Assembly (NCBI GenBank): GCA_046733635.1 | Contig: JBKPPO010000066.1 | Location: 1-35,165 of the forward strand | DNA from: CADEED01 sp046733635 | GTDB taxonomy: Bacteria; Pseudomonadota; Gammaproteobacteria; Steroidobacterales; Steroidobacteraceae | Reading direction: 5' to 3' | Length of the DNA stretch: 35,165 bases | In this document: piece after piece, positions 23,641 through 31,483 of the stretch | Layout of the letters: each line of letters starts with the position of its first letter | Numbering within the stretch: position 1 is the stretch's first letter | Program-made: the position numbers and the translations under genes | Notes under the pieces: model-generated | Told to the model about the DNA's origin: nothing | What the model saw: only the letters and a program-made list of their open reading frames with translations | The model's database searches: none

Positions 23641-24522
23641 TCATCCCGCACGCACGTGGATTTCCAGGAATGCCGACACGCGTTCGGTGACCTCCGCGAG
23701 GTGCGTTTCCAGCAGCCAATGCCCGCCGTCCTCGATCAGGTGTAGTTCCGCGTCAGGCACATCCCGCAGATAGGCGCGTGCAGACTCTTCCGGCATGTAG
23801 CCGTCCTGTGGACCCCATACGATCAACGTGGGCGGCCGGTGCTCGCGCAGATAGGACTGATACCGCGGGAACCACTCGAGGTTCTCTTTCAGGTTTTCCA
23901 TGAGCGAGACCATGATTCCGCGCCGCTCAGGCGAATTCATGAGCGGCCAGTGAAGTTTCCACAGATCGGGCGGAATGCGCGCCGCGACGTCCTGACTCAC
24001 CTGATTGAGGAATTCCTCCTTGAATCCTTCCTCGCTCACGGCGTCCTGCAGTTTCTTCCGGCCTTCGCGCGTCGGATGCGCGAAGTATTCCTTCAGAAAG
24101 GCGTATTTCGGGCCGAGCACGTCCTCATAGATATCGCCGTTCTGGATGATCAGCGCCTGAATGCGCTCGGGATGTTTGATCGCGAGCCGCAGACCGATCT
24201 GCGAACCGTAGTCGTGCAGATAGAGCGAGAAGCGCCGCACCTTCTGCGCGCTCGCAAAGGCGTCGAGAAAATCCGCGTAGCCATCGAAGTCGTACGTGAA
24301 ATCCGGAGGCGTGCCGCTGTAACCGAAGCCGGGAAAATCCGGCGCGATGAGATGGTATCGATCGGCGAGTGCCGGGAGGAGGTTGCGGTATTGGTAGGAA
24401 GAGCAGGGATAACCATGCGGCAGAAGGATCGCCGGGGCGCCGCGAGTACCGGCTTCGCGATAGAACACATCGATGCCATCGAACGAGATTCTTCGATGAT
24501 GGACCTGGTGCCGGTTGTTCAT
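23641..24522 (-). CDS. Alpha/beta hydrolase (epoxide hydrolase / haloalkane dehalogenase type)
   Basis: The 293 aa protein has the oxyanion motif LLPHGYPCSSYQYRNLLP, the nucleophile elbow LHDYGSQIG with Asp104, and a C-terminal His in EDGGHWLLETHLAEV. An Asp nucleophile, not Ser, is typical of epoxide hydrolases and haloalkane dehalogenases. The stretch LIAPDFPGFGYSGTP is the classic N-terminal block. The substrate cannot be told. ATG 24522 is used; upstream sequence to 24627 does not look like protein. A hypothetical exported protein follows on the same strand. Confidence 0.85.
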   Translation of the reverse strand: MNNRHQVHHRRISFDGIDVFYREAGTRGAPAILLPHGYPCSSYQYRNLLPALADRYHLIAPDFPGFGYSGTPPDFTYDFDGYADFLDAFASAQKVRRFSLYLHDYGSQIGLRLAIKHPERIQALIIQNGDIYEDVLGPKYAFLKEYFAHPTREGRKKLQDAVSEEGFKEEFLNQVSQDVAARIPPDLWKLHWPLMNSPERRGIMVSLMENLKENLEWFPRYQSYLREHRPPTLIVWGPQDGYMPEESARAYLRDVPDAELHLIEDGGHWLLETHLAEVTERVSAFLEIHVRAG

Positions 24523-24741
24523 CAGTCCAGTGTAGGTAGCGAGTCCGCTCGCGAGAATGGCGCAGGCTCGATGCTCCGCGTCTCCGGCGCACGCGCGATC
24601 CGGGTCTTGGGCTCCTACAACTACCACGCGGGTAGCTCGTACTCCGTCTCGTACAACCGGCGCTGGTCCTCTGGATGATCTTCATTACTCCGCTCAGACG
24701 GTCGCCGCACTCCGGAGCCGCAACATTGTTTCAACGACCAT

Positions 24742-24939
24742 GTGGGCGCAGGGCTCGAATGGCTGATGGCCGCCAACGGCTGCATGAGGCGCTCGAGCGT
24801 GGGAGCGGGGAAGAAGATCAAATTCACCGATCTCGCGCAGGAACTGGGATACTTCGACCAGGCGCATTTCACCCGGGACTTCCGGAAGCTGGTGGGAAAA
24901 TCCCCCGCCGCCTACAGGAGATGGCATGGCAGTTTCTGA
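24742..24939 (+). pseudogene. AraC-family regulator, C-terminal remnant
   Basis: The only recognisable part is IKFTDLAQELGYFDQAHF and RDFRKLVGKSPAAYRR, the second helix-turn-helix of an AraC-family regulator, in frame at about 24820-24929. The first helix-turn-helix and the sensor domain are missing. In a neighbouring frame just upstream, RQRLHEALERG could be the preceding AraC helix, which would imply a frameshift near 24800. The remnant overlaps folE by 14 nt. The 220 bp before it (24523-24741) hold no gene that I can support; a minus-strand tail EDHPEDQRRLYETEYELPAW ending near 24621 may be another scrap. Confidence 0.7.
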
Positions 24940-25600
24940 ACGTATCCGCGCGAGGCTCAAGGCCAAGGGCCAGCGATACCACGCCAATGACAACATCGCG
25001 GACTTCATCGAGCCGGGCGAGCTCGAGCAGTTGCTCAAGGAAGTCGAGGGCAAGGTCAAAGGCCTGCTCGAGAGCCTGGTGATCGATCTCGAGCACGATC
25101 ACAACACACTCGAGACCTCACGCCGCGTGGCGAAGATGTACGTCAATGAGGTGTTCAAGGGCCGCTACGTGCCGCGCCCGGCGGTCACGGAATTCCCGAA
25201 CGCCGAACATCTCAACGAACTCATGATCATGGGCCCCGTCACCGTGCGCAGCGCCTGCAGCCACCATCTGTGCCCCATCATGGGCCGCCTGTGGATAGGC
25301 GTCATGCCCAACCAGGATTCGGACCTCATCGGTCTCTCCAAGTATTCGCGGCTCGCGGACTGGATCATGTCGCGGCCGCAGATCCAGGAAGAGGCGATCA
25401 TCCAGCTCGCCGACCTGCTCGTGAACATGGTTAAACCGAATGGCCTCGCCGTGGTCATGGAGGCAGACCACTTCTGCATGCACTGGCGCGGCGTGAAGGA
25501 CAACGCGTCCAAGATGACCAACTCCGTGATGCGCGGCGTGTTCCTCGAAGACGGCGCGCTGCGGCGCGAATTCCTCTCGCTGATCAATCTCAAGGACTGA
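24926..25600 (+). CDS. folE: GTP cyclohydrolase I
   Basis: The 224 aa enzyme converts GTP to 7,8-dihydroneopterin triphosphate, the first step of folate (and pterin) synthesis. Zinc ligands C111 and H114 (SACSHHLCPI) and C184 (ADHFCMHWRGV) match those of the E. coli enzyme. The GTP-binding block GLSKYSRLADW follows. ATG 24926 has GGAG at 24917-24920, inside the AraC remnant. The TPR gene begins 2 nt after the stop and the YdeI-like gene overlaps that one, so three genes probably share a transcript. Confidence 0.95.
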   Translation: MAVSERIRARLKAKGQRYHANDNIADFIEPGELEQLLKEVEGKVKGLLESLVIDLEHDHNTLETSRRVAKMYVNEVFKGRYVPRPAVTEFPNAEHLNELMIMGPVTVRSACSHHLCPIMGRLWIGVMPNQDSDLIGLSKYSRLADWIMSRPQIQEEAIIQLADLLVNMVKPNGLAVVMEADHFCMHWRGVKDNASKMTNSVMRGVFLEDGALRREFLSLINLKD

Positions 25601-25602
25601 GG

Positions 25603-26496
25603 ATGAGCGAGGACTCTGCGAGCCGCGCACAGGCCTTGCATGACCAGGGCCTCGCGAAATCCGAAGCAGGCGATCTCGACGGAGCGCTCGCGCTGTATCT
25701 GGAGGCGCTGGCGCTGGACCGCTCGCGTCCGGACACGCTGTACAACGTGGCGCTGCACTACAAATACCGCCGCGAGTGGGAGAAGGCGCTGCGCTACAAC
25801 CGCCTGTCCATCGAACTCCGGCCGGATGACGAACCCACCAACTGGAATCTGGCCATCGCCGCCACGGCGCTCAAGGATTGGGGCGCGGCGCGTGAAGCCT
25901 GGGCGCGCGTCGGCATGAAATTCGAAGACAGCGAGGGACCGATCATCGCGAACTTCGGTCTGGCGCCCGTGCGGCTCAATGGATTCGGCGATGACGGATC
26001 GGCCGTCGAGGTGGTTTGGGCGAGGCGGCTTTCGCCCGTCACCGCGCGCATCCTCAACATCCCGACGCCCGAGGCGAAATACCGTTACGGCGACGTGGTG
26101 CTGCATGACGGCGCTGGCACCGGCACACGCGTGGACGCGGAAGGTCGCGAGCTGCCCGTATTCAACGTGTTCGAACTCGTGGAGCCCTCGGAGTTCGTGA
26201 CCTTCGATGTCCAGGTCGAAGCGCCGGACGAAAAAGCCATCGAATCCCTGCGCGCGGCCAGTGAGGCCGCCGAGGTCGAGTTCGAGGACTGGACGGATCT
26301 GCGCGTGCTCTGCCGTGCCTGCAGCGAAGGGCGGCCGCATGAATCGCATGAGCAGGAGAAGCCGGTGATGGGCTGGGAGAGCAGCCGTCGCGTGGGTATG
26401 GCGGCCAGGGATTTTGCTCCCGTGGAAGCGATCCTCGAGCGCTGGTGCGCGGAAGACCCCGACTGGCGTGGCGCGTCGATCGATCAGGATGTCTGA
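25603..26496 (+). CDS. TPR-repeat protein
   Basis: The 297 aa protein has about three tetratricopeptide units at residues 5-105 (ALHDQGLAKSEAGDLDGALA, NVALHYKYRREWEKALRYN, NLAIAATALKDWGAAREAW). A conserved-looking mixed domain of unknown type follows (about 108-297: APVRLNGFGDDGSAVEVVW, VLHDGAGTGTRVDAEG). The second part contains one CRAC pair and the stretch MGWESSRRVG. It is probably cytoplasmic and acts in protein contacts. The start lies 2 nt after the folE stop with GAGG directly before it. I do not know the function. Confidence 0.7.
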   Translation: MSEDSASRAQALHDQGLAKSEAGDLDGALALYLEALALDRSRPDTLYNVALHYKYRREWEKALRYNRLSIELRPDDEPTNWNLAIAATALKDWGAAREAWARVGMKFEDSEGPIIANFGLAPVRLNGFGDDGSAVEVVWARRLSPVTARILNIPTPEAKYRYGDVVLHDGAGTGTRVDAEGRELPVFNVFELVEPSEFVTFDVQVEAPDEKAIESLRAASEAAEVEFEDWTDLRVLCRACSEGRPHESHEQEKPVMGWESSRRVGMAARDFAPVEAILERWCAEDPDWRGASIDQDV

Positions 26497-27154
26497 GCTG
26501 AGTTTCGCCAACGTTCGCGAGCTGGAGACGTGGATGCGCCGCAACCACGCCAGCGCATCGGAGCTCTGGATCAAGGTCCACAAGAAGGATTCCGGATTGC
26601 CTTCCGTGACCATCACCGAAGCATTGGACGTCATGTTGTGCTGGGGCTGGATCGATGGCCTGCGGCGCGGGTTCGACGACAAGTCCTATCTACAGCGATA
26701 CACGCCGCGGCGCGCGAAGAGCATCTGGAGCCAGGTGAATCGCGAGAACGTCGCGCGGCTCGTCCAGGAAGGCCGCATGACCGAGCATGGTCAGCGGCAG
26801 GTAGATCTGGCCAAGGCGGACGGCCGCTGGGATGCGGCTTATCGATCGATCCGTCACACGACGGTCGAAGGATTGCCGCCGGACCTGGCCAAGGCCATCC
26901 AGGCGAATTCGAAGGCGCGGAAGACGTTCGCCACGCTCAGCAAACAGAATCTGTTCGCACTCGCGTTCCGCACGAACAACATGAAGACGCCAGAAGGGCG
27001 CGCGAAGAAGATCGCCACGCTCGTCGCCATGCTGGCGCGCGGCGAGACGATCGTCCCGCAGAAGGCGGGAGGGAAGACCGCGCCGAAGAAGAACGCTTCG
27101 CTCGCGAAAAAGGGCGGGCCTGCGAAGAAGGCGTCACCGGCCAAGAAAAAGTAG
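26489..27154 (+). CDS. YdeI/OmpD-associated family protein with lysine-rich tail
   Basis: The 221 aa protein shows the YdeI (bacteriocin-protection) pattern: ASASELWIKVHKKDSGLPSV, EALDVMLCWGWIDGLRR, YLQRYTPRRAKSIWSQVNRENV and RMTEHGQRQVDLAKADGRWD. The last 30 residues are rich in Lys, Ala and Pro (KKNASLAKKGGPAKKASPA), like histone-H1-type tails, which suggests nucleic-acid or other polyanion binding. The family's role is not established. ATG 26489 overlaps the TPR stop by 8 nt; the open frame back to 26414 is a shadow. It converges on the GFA gene with a 4-bp gap. Confidence 0.85.
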   Translation: MSELSFANVRELETWMRRNHASASELWIKVHKKDSGLPSVTITEALDVMLCWGWIDGLRRGFDDKSYLQRYTPRRAKSIWSQVNRENVARLVQEGRMTEHGQRQVDLAKADGRWDAAYRSIRHTTVEGLPPDLAKAIQANSKARKTFATLSKQNLFALAFRTNNMKTPEGRAKKIATLVAMLARGETIVPQKAGGKTAPKKNASLAKKGGPAKKASPAKKK

Positions 27155-27158
27155 CGCG

Positions 27159-27608
27159 CTACAGGTATCGGGTGATCGGGGGAGCCTGTCCCCAGTCGTC
27201 GGCTGCGCCGTTCTCGTAGCGGATCGGCGCGGCAGCCAGCTCTTCCGGTGAGACATCATCCAGGCAGGCCACGTTGACGCAGACGAAGTCGCCCCCCATG
27301 ACCGGCTCGCTGGCGTAGACGAATGGATAGACACCGCAAGTGCCGCAGAACGTGTGATCGATGCCGCCTTCGCCGAAGCGGTAGTGCGAGAGCCGCTCTT
27401 CACCAGAGAGCAATCTGAATTGCTCCGCGGGCACGTGGTTCTTCCACATGCGCGTCTTTCGGCAGAACGAGCAATTGCAGCGAAGGGTGGAGGCGAACCA
27501 TTCACCGGGGCGCTTCTGCGGCGATCGCTGCCCGGCCGGCGCCAGGTCGATCTCGCAAGAGAACTTCACCGCGCCGCAATGGCAGCTTCCGTGTCGCGTC
27601 TGGATCAT
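27159..27608 (-). CDS. GFA-family (CENP-V/Mis18-like fold) zinc protein
   Basis: The 149 aa protein has the GFA zinc pattern: C9-x-C11 (SCHCGAVKF), C44-x-C46-x-x-C49 (RCNCSFCRK) and C88-x-x-C91 (HTFCGTCGVYPF). The family was named for glutathione-dependent formaldehyde activation, but most members have no proven reaction. The start ATG 27608 overlaps the stop of the membrane protein gene by 4 nt (ATGA), so the two are translationally coupled. Confidence 0.88.
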   Translation of the reverse strand: MIQTRHGSCHCGAVKFSCEIDLAPAGQRSPQKRPGEWFASTLRCNCSFCRKTRMWKNHVPAEQFRLLSGEERLSHYRFGEGGIDHTFCGTCGVYPFVYASEPVMGGDFVCVNVACLDDVSPEELAAAPIRYENGAADDWGQAPPITRYL

Positions 27609-28282
27609 TTCGTCTCCTCGTCGTTCGCCATGGCGATGCCGCCGCCCAACCCCAGCCCCATGCCGGCGCCAGCGCCCGCGGCCATGTCGCCACCTTTGCC
27701 GCCGCCGCCACCGCGTTCCGCATTGCCCTTGCCGTCGTTGCCTTTGACCGCGCCGGGGCGCGCGGGACCTTGTTTGGGAATCACGAGATCCGCGGGAACC
27801 GGATCGAGATCGAGCACGGAGCGAATCAGATTGCGCAGAGAGACTACCAGTTGATCCGTGTGCACGGGCCGGCCCGAGGCGAGTTCGGCCGCCGCGTGCG
27901 CCGCCAGGCGCACTTGCTCTTCGGTGCCGAGCAGGATGATGTCGGATAGCGCGGACTCGACCGCGTCGCGAATCCGCCGTGACCGGTCCGTGCTGATGAA
28001 CTCCGCCGCAGGGAGAGTGGGCGCATCGGGGGCGCGCCGCTGCAGATCGCGCAAATGAGTGGGGTCGACCGCCAGATCACCCGTGAAGGATCCGCCCAGC
28101 GTCTTGTACGCCGCGATCAGCGTGCGCAGCCGCTCGTTGATCTGGCGATTCTCCCGTTCGCGGCGCTGCTGCACCGTCTGCAGGAGCAGGAGGCGGACGC
28201 CCACGCCTAGCAAGGTGATGATCGCGAGCCCGAGCAGGGTGGACAACACACCTTGCCAGGAGCTGAAGTCGAAGTACCGCAT
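27605..28282 (-). CDS. Membrane protein with glycine-rich C-terminus, unknown function
   Basis: The 225 aa product has one membrane helix (about 10-35, LSTLLGLAIITLLGVGVRLLLLQ), a charged linker likely to form a coiled coil (RRERENRQINERLRTLIAAYKTLGG), a helical domain (about 95-165, RSRRIRDAVESALSDIILLGTEEQVRLAAHAAAE) and a Gly/Ala-rich tail (from about 185: GGGGGKGGDMAAGAGAGMGL). I do not recognise the family as named, but the arrangement looks like a real protein and it shares an operon with the GFA gene. Confidence 0.7.
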   Translation of the reverse strand: MRYFDFSSWQGVLSTLLGLAIITLLGVGVRLLLLQTVQQRRERENRQINERLRTLIAAYKTLGGSFTGDLAVDPTHLRDLQRRAPDAPTLPAAEFISTDRSRRIRDAVESALSDIILLGTEEQVRLAAHAAAELASGRPVHTDQLVVSLRNLIRSVLDLDPVPADLVIPKQGPARPGAVKGNDGKGNAERGGGGGKGGDMAAGAGAGMGLGLGGGIAMANDEETK

Positions 28283-28344
28283 GTACGAAGGCTAACGTTG
28301 CCGAGGCTGCGTCGGTGTAGGCCGATTCCGCCACCACCCGAATG

Positions 28345-28350
28345 TACAAT
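28345..28350 (+). promoter_or_regulatory. Candidate -10 box of the AhpD-like gene
   Basis: TACAAT (in AATGTACAATCC) lies 23 nt before ATG 28374. AGGAG at 28363-28367 serves as ribosome binding site, so this gene has a short normal leader. The -35 region (about CCGATT) is weak. The 91-bp gap also holds the promoter of the divergent membrane protein gene. Confidence 0.4.
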
Positions 28351-28373
28351 CCAACCCACACGCAGGAGCAACG

Positions 28374-28835
28374 ATGAAACAGAGAATCGATTTTCCAAAG
28401 GCATCGCCCCAAGGTTTCCGCGCCATGCTGGGCCTTCAGGGCTACGTCAACGACTCCGGCCTCGAGCACAGCCTGCTCGAGCTCGTGAAGATGCGCGCCT
28501 CACAGATCAATGGCTGTGCCTATTGCCTCGACATGCACAGCAAGGATGCGCGCGCCGCGGGCGAGACGGAGCAGCGGCTCTATTTGTTGGATGGCTGGCG
28601 CGAGGCGCCGTTCTACACGGATCGCGAGCGCGCCGCGCTCGAATGGACCGAGGCGCTCACGCTGCTCACCGAGGGGCACGTGCCCGATGCGGTGTATGAG
28701 GCGGCGCGTGCGCAGTTCACCGAAGATGAACTGATCAAGCTGTCGCTCGCCGTGGCGGCGATCAACGGCTGGAATCGTCTGATGATCGCGTTCCGCACCG
28801 AGGCCGGCACCTACCAGCCGCGCCCCCGGAAGTAG
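28374..28835 (+). CDS. Carboxymuconolactone decarboxylase / AhpD-like protein
   Basis: The 153 aa protein has the redox motif C48-x-x-C51-x-x-x-H55 (GCAYCLDMHSKDAR) of the AhpD-like alkylhydroperoxidase group in the CMD fold. These proteins act as peroxidases or as thiol reductants for peroxiredoxins. The long helices SLLELVKMRASQIN and ERAALEWTEALTLL are typical. No peroxiredoxin gene lies nearby. AGGAG stands before ATG 28374. The stop touches that of the convergent propeller gene with no gap. Confidence 0.93.
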   Translation: MKQRIDFPKASPQGFRAMLGLQGYVNDSGLEHSLLELVKMRASQINGCAYCLDMHSKDARAAGETEQRLYLLDGWREAPFYTDRERAALEWTEALTLLTEGHVPDAVYEAARAQFTEDELIKLSLAVAAINGWNRLMIAFRTEAGTYQPRPRK

Positions 28836-29474
28836 TCAGCGCGGGCGGCGCACGGCGCGCACCTTGCCCGAAGGTCCGCCGCCGCAGAAGAAGCGATCGC
28901 CGCCGGCTTCGAGGCCGGAGACCATGGTGCCCGCCGGCATGGTCACGCTTTCGAGCACGGCGCCGGAGGCCGGATCGACATGCCGCAGCTCGCTTTCTTC
29001 GCCTTCCCAGGTGCCATGCCAGAGCTGCCCATCCACCCAGGTCACGCCCGTGACGAAGCGGTTGGATTCGAGCGTGCGGAGGATCCGGCCGGTGGCCGCA
29101 TCGATCTGGTGGATCTTGCGCGCGCGATATTCGCCCACCCAGAGGAAGCCTTCGGCCCATGCGAGTCCGGAGTCTCCGCCATTGCCGGGCGCGGGGATCG
29201 TGCCCAACACCTTGCCGGTCTCCGGGTCTAACTTCTGAATGCGCCCTTCGGCGATCTGGTACAGATGGCGTCCGTCGAAGGCCGTGCCCGCGTGCGCGGA
29301 CACCGGCAGCGCGCGGCCGGTCTTCCCAGTCTCCGGGTCCAGAGCGTGCAGCTTCTCGCCCGCGGCGATCCACACGTTCTGCCCGTCGTACGAGACGCCA
29401 TGAACTTTCTCGATGCCCGGGAAGGGGCCGTACTCCTGGATCACTTCGGCTTTGGAGGTCTTCATGACGGGCAT
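28836..29474 (-). CDS. Beta-propeller protein (glutamine-cyclotransferase-like)
   Basis: The 212 aa protein consists of about five similar beta blades, each with a pattern like V-W-V/I-x(n)-L-D-P-E-T-G-K: HALDPETGKTGR, QKLDPETGKVLG, HQIDAATGRILR and RHVDPASGAVLE. This is the layout of glutamine-cyclotransferase-like or SMP-30-like propellers, although it is short. No signal peptide is seen. The function is unknown. The start is 1 nt after the stop of the regulator gene (TAA-C-ATG); M4 at 29465 is an alternative. Both are on one strand and probably cotranslated. Confidence 0.72.
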   Translation of the reverse strand: MPVMKTSKAEVIQEYGPFPGIEKVHGVSYDGQNVWIAAGEKLHALDPETGKTGRALPVSAHAGTAFDGRHLYQIAEGRIQKLDPETGKVLGTIPAPGNGGDSGLAWAEGFLWVGEYRARKIHQIDAATGRILRTLESNRFVTGVTWVDGQLWHGTWEGEESELRHVDPASGAVLESVTMPAGTMVSGLEAGGDRFFCGGGPSGKVRAVRRPR

Positions 29475-29475
29475 G

Positions 29476-30696
29476 TTAGTCGGACGGCAGCGGGGCAGGG
29501 AGTAACAACGCAGTCGCGATTCCGGGCAGCGGCGGCGTCATCCACCGGCGCGCGCGGCCCTTACCGAAGGCTTGTACCTTGCCGCGCGCGGCGAGTTCAT
29601 CGAGCGCGCGCTGCACGCTGCGTTGACTCACGCCAAGCGCGAGGCTCAACGCGGAGCTGGACCAGGACTCGCCGTCCGCCAGCAGCGCGAGTACGGTGGC
29701 GTGTGCTTCGTCGATCGGTGGCTCGAGCACGGCGACCTCGCGGACGGTGCGTGGACTCAGCCGGAAGCCACCGGCGGTAGCCTCGATGCTGGCGATCTCG
29801 CGCAATGCGCGGCGCAGGCGGCCCAGCTCCACGCGAAGCCGCGCGCGATACGACTCGTCTGCGCGGCGCGCGCGGAAAGCGCGGGTCACCAGCTCATCGC
29901 GTGAAACATCGAGTGGCCAGGCGTGGGCGAGCAAACGCGCCAGCGTGAACAGGACGGGACTGCGGGTCAGCGGAACTGCTTTGTGCTGTATGAGAACCGC
30001 ATATCGACAGGCATCGACGACCAGCGTCCTCGATCGGTACAAGCGCTCGACTTCCGGAAGCGTCCGGAGCCGCGTACGGCTGCGCAAAGTGACCCGAGCC
30101 GCGGGTTCGGTCAGCGTCCGGGCGGCGCGTTCCACTTCGGCGATCAGTGCAGGAATACCGGAATCCCTCGCGGCGCTCAGTGCGCGGGTCAGGGCGTCTC
30201 GCGCGCGGCGCGTCTGCAGACGGCGGATGGCGATCGCGGCGTGAACGAGGGAGTGCGTTGCGCGCTGCGCCGGTGATAGCGAGGGTGCCCGGAGCTTTCC
30301 GAGCCGCGCCTCCGCCCCGTCCATGTCGCCGATCAGCGCCCTGCGGCGAATCGCGATGAGCTGCGCATGTGCGACGTTGAAACGGTCTCCGCGCGCTTCG
30401 AGCACATCGCGAGCTTGGTCAAGCTCGTTCTCCGGCCAGGCAAGGTCGCGTGACGCCAACGCGAGTTCCGCCTCCGCCACCACACATCGCGCACGAGCGA
30501 GAACGTCGCGCGTGCCGAACGAACGCGCAGCCGCGCGAACCAATGTCCGTGCTCTGCCGAGATCACCCAGCTGCGCCATCGCGATGCCGCGCAGCGCGAG
30601 CGCGGGCGCATCGTCACGCAACGCCACCAGGTTCAACGCGCCCAGAGGGTCGCCGGCAGACAATGCGCGTGCCGCCGCGACGATCAGCGAATCCAA
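29476..30696 (-). CDS. TPR-like plus double winged-helix transcriptional regulator
   Basis: The 406 aa protein has three parts. Residues 1-200 are all-helical and TPR-like (GDPLGALNLVALRDDAPALA, RGIAMAQLGDLGRARTLVRAA). Residues 218-316 look like an OmpR/SARP-type winged helix (LTRSPVLFTLARLLAHAWPL, VSRDELVTRAFR, ARLRVELGRLRRALREI and GGFRLSP). Residues 328-390 look like a second MarR/IclR-type winged helix (VLALLADGESWSSSALSLAL, VSQRSVQRALDELAARGKVQ). I do not know a named regulator with this order. It is immediately upstream of the propeller gene. The ATG at 30696 has no obvious ribosome binding site. Confidence 0.72.
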   Translation of the reverse strand: MDSLIVAAARALSAGDPLGALNLVALRDDAPALALRGIAMAQLGDLGRARTLVRAAARSFGTRDVLARARCVVAEAELALASRDLAWPENELDQARDVLEARGDRFNVAHAQLIAIRRRALIGDMDGAEARLGKLRAPSLSPAQRATHSLVHAAIAIRRLQTRRARDALTRALSAARDSGIPALIAEVERAARTLTEPAARVTLRSRTRLRTLPEVERLYRSRTLVVDACRYAVLIQHKAVPLTRSPVLFTLARLLAHAWPLDVSRDELVTRAFRARRADESYRARLRVELGRLRRALREIASIEATAGGFRLSPRTVREVAVLEPPIDEAHATVLALLADGESWSSSALSLALGVSQRSVQRALDELAARGKVQAFGKGRARRWMTPPLPGIATALLLPAPLPSD

Positions 30697-30759
30697 TCGA
30701 TAGACGGCAAGGGCCGCTCCCGCGAAATGCCGGCGGCTAATCTACCTGAGCGCGGGAAT

Positions 30760-30924
30760 TCAGGCCGGCTTCAGCGCGAGGCGCCGCGTGATGGGCGTCA
30801 GGGAGCGTTGCGCGATCGCGGAGGTGATCACGGCCACGAGGGCCTCGCGCGCGGCGCCGGGGGTGTTCACGCCCACGCGGCGCGTCTTGCGTCCCGATCC
30901 CGGGTTCTTGTGGAGGCGCGCCAT
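30760..30924 (-). CDS. 54-codon small ORF directly after the PEBP gene
   Basis: An ATG at 30924 follows the TAG of the PEBP gene without a gap (TAGATG) and opens 54 codons to TGA at 30760-30762. The product begins MARLHKNPGSGRKTRRVGVN and ends RRLALKPA. It is basic (12 Arg/Lys) with a hydrophobic middle (ALVAVITSAIAQ). There is no Shine-Dalgarno sequence, so translation would depend on termination-reinitiation. I do not recognise a family; it could be a chance frame in GC-rich DNA. Confidence 0.35.
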   Translation of the reverse strand: MARLHKNPGSGRKTRRVGVNTPGAAREALVAVITSAIAQRSLTPITRRLALKPA

Positions 30925-31386
30925 CTAATTACGGGAGAACGTGCCGACCACGTCCGCTTCGTCGATGGCGTGATCGATGGCGGCTTGCAGCACCTGCTTG
31001 GCCGTCGCGCCGCTCGGGACGCGCAGCTTTTTCACGTCGAGCGCGAACAGGCGGAAGTGATACCGGTGTACGCCATGACCGGGCGGCGGCTGCGGGCCGT
31101 CGTACCGCGGGTTGCCAAAATCGTTCTGCGCCATCGGAACTGCCGCTCCCTCTTTGCCCGCGCCCTCGTCGAGTACCTGCGCATCCGGCGGGATATCGTA
31201 CGCCGCCCAGTGGCGAAACGTTCCGCGCGGTGCATCCGGATCTTCCACGATGAGTGCAAAGCTGCGCGTGTCCTGGGGCGCACCATGCCACTCGATGCGC
31301 GGCGAGAGATTCCCGCCGTCGCGCGTGAACTGGTCCGGGATCCGCTGGTTGGGCGCGAAGGCCGGTGTCTCGATTCGAAGAGGCAT
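30925..31386 (-). CDS. YbhB/YbcL-family (PEBP, Raf-kinase-inhibitor-like) protein
   Basis: The 153 aa protein has the PEBP blocks NLSPRIEWHGAPQDTRSFAL, VEDPDAPRGTFRHWAAYDIP and HRYHFRLFALDV. The family binds phospholipid-like anions and has no well-defined role in bacteria. The length is normal and no signal peptide is seen. ATG 31386 matches the family N-terminus (LRIETPAFAPNQRIPDQFT); the open frame to 31734 is a shadow over the GNAT gene. The 54-codon ORF follows directly. Confidence 0.93.
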   Translation of the reverse strand: MPLRIETPAFAPNQRIPDQFTRDGGNLSPRIEWHGAPQDTRSFALIVEDPDAPRGTFRHWAAYDIPPDAQVLDEGAGKEGAAVPMAQNDFGNPRYDGPQPPPGHGVHRYHFRLFALDVKKLRVPSGATAKQVLQAAIDHAIDEADVVGTFSRN

Positions 31387-31469
31387 GGCGCGAGATTGCC
31401 GCGCCCGCCAGGGCTTGTGATTCAGCAGGCACCGCGCCGACGCGGGAAGGGTTCCTACCTGGCTTGTCA

Positions 31470-31475
31470 TGTAGT
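31470..31475 (+). promoter_or_regulatory. Candidate -10 box of a leaderless GNAT transcript
   Basis: TGTAGT lies 8 nt before GTG 31484, the same spacing as TATAGT in front of the HD hydrolase and kinase genes. It is a poorer -10 match and no ribosome binding site is visible. Confidence 0.25.
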
Positions 31476-31483
31476 GTGGCCGC

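Noticed and set aside
25165..26682. Open frame of 505 codons on the minus strand
   Set aside because: It is antisense to folE, the TPR gene and ydeI, all of which have clear motifs and tight operon spacing. Its composition is shadow-like.
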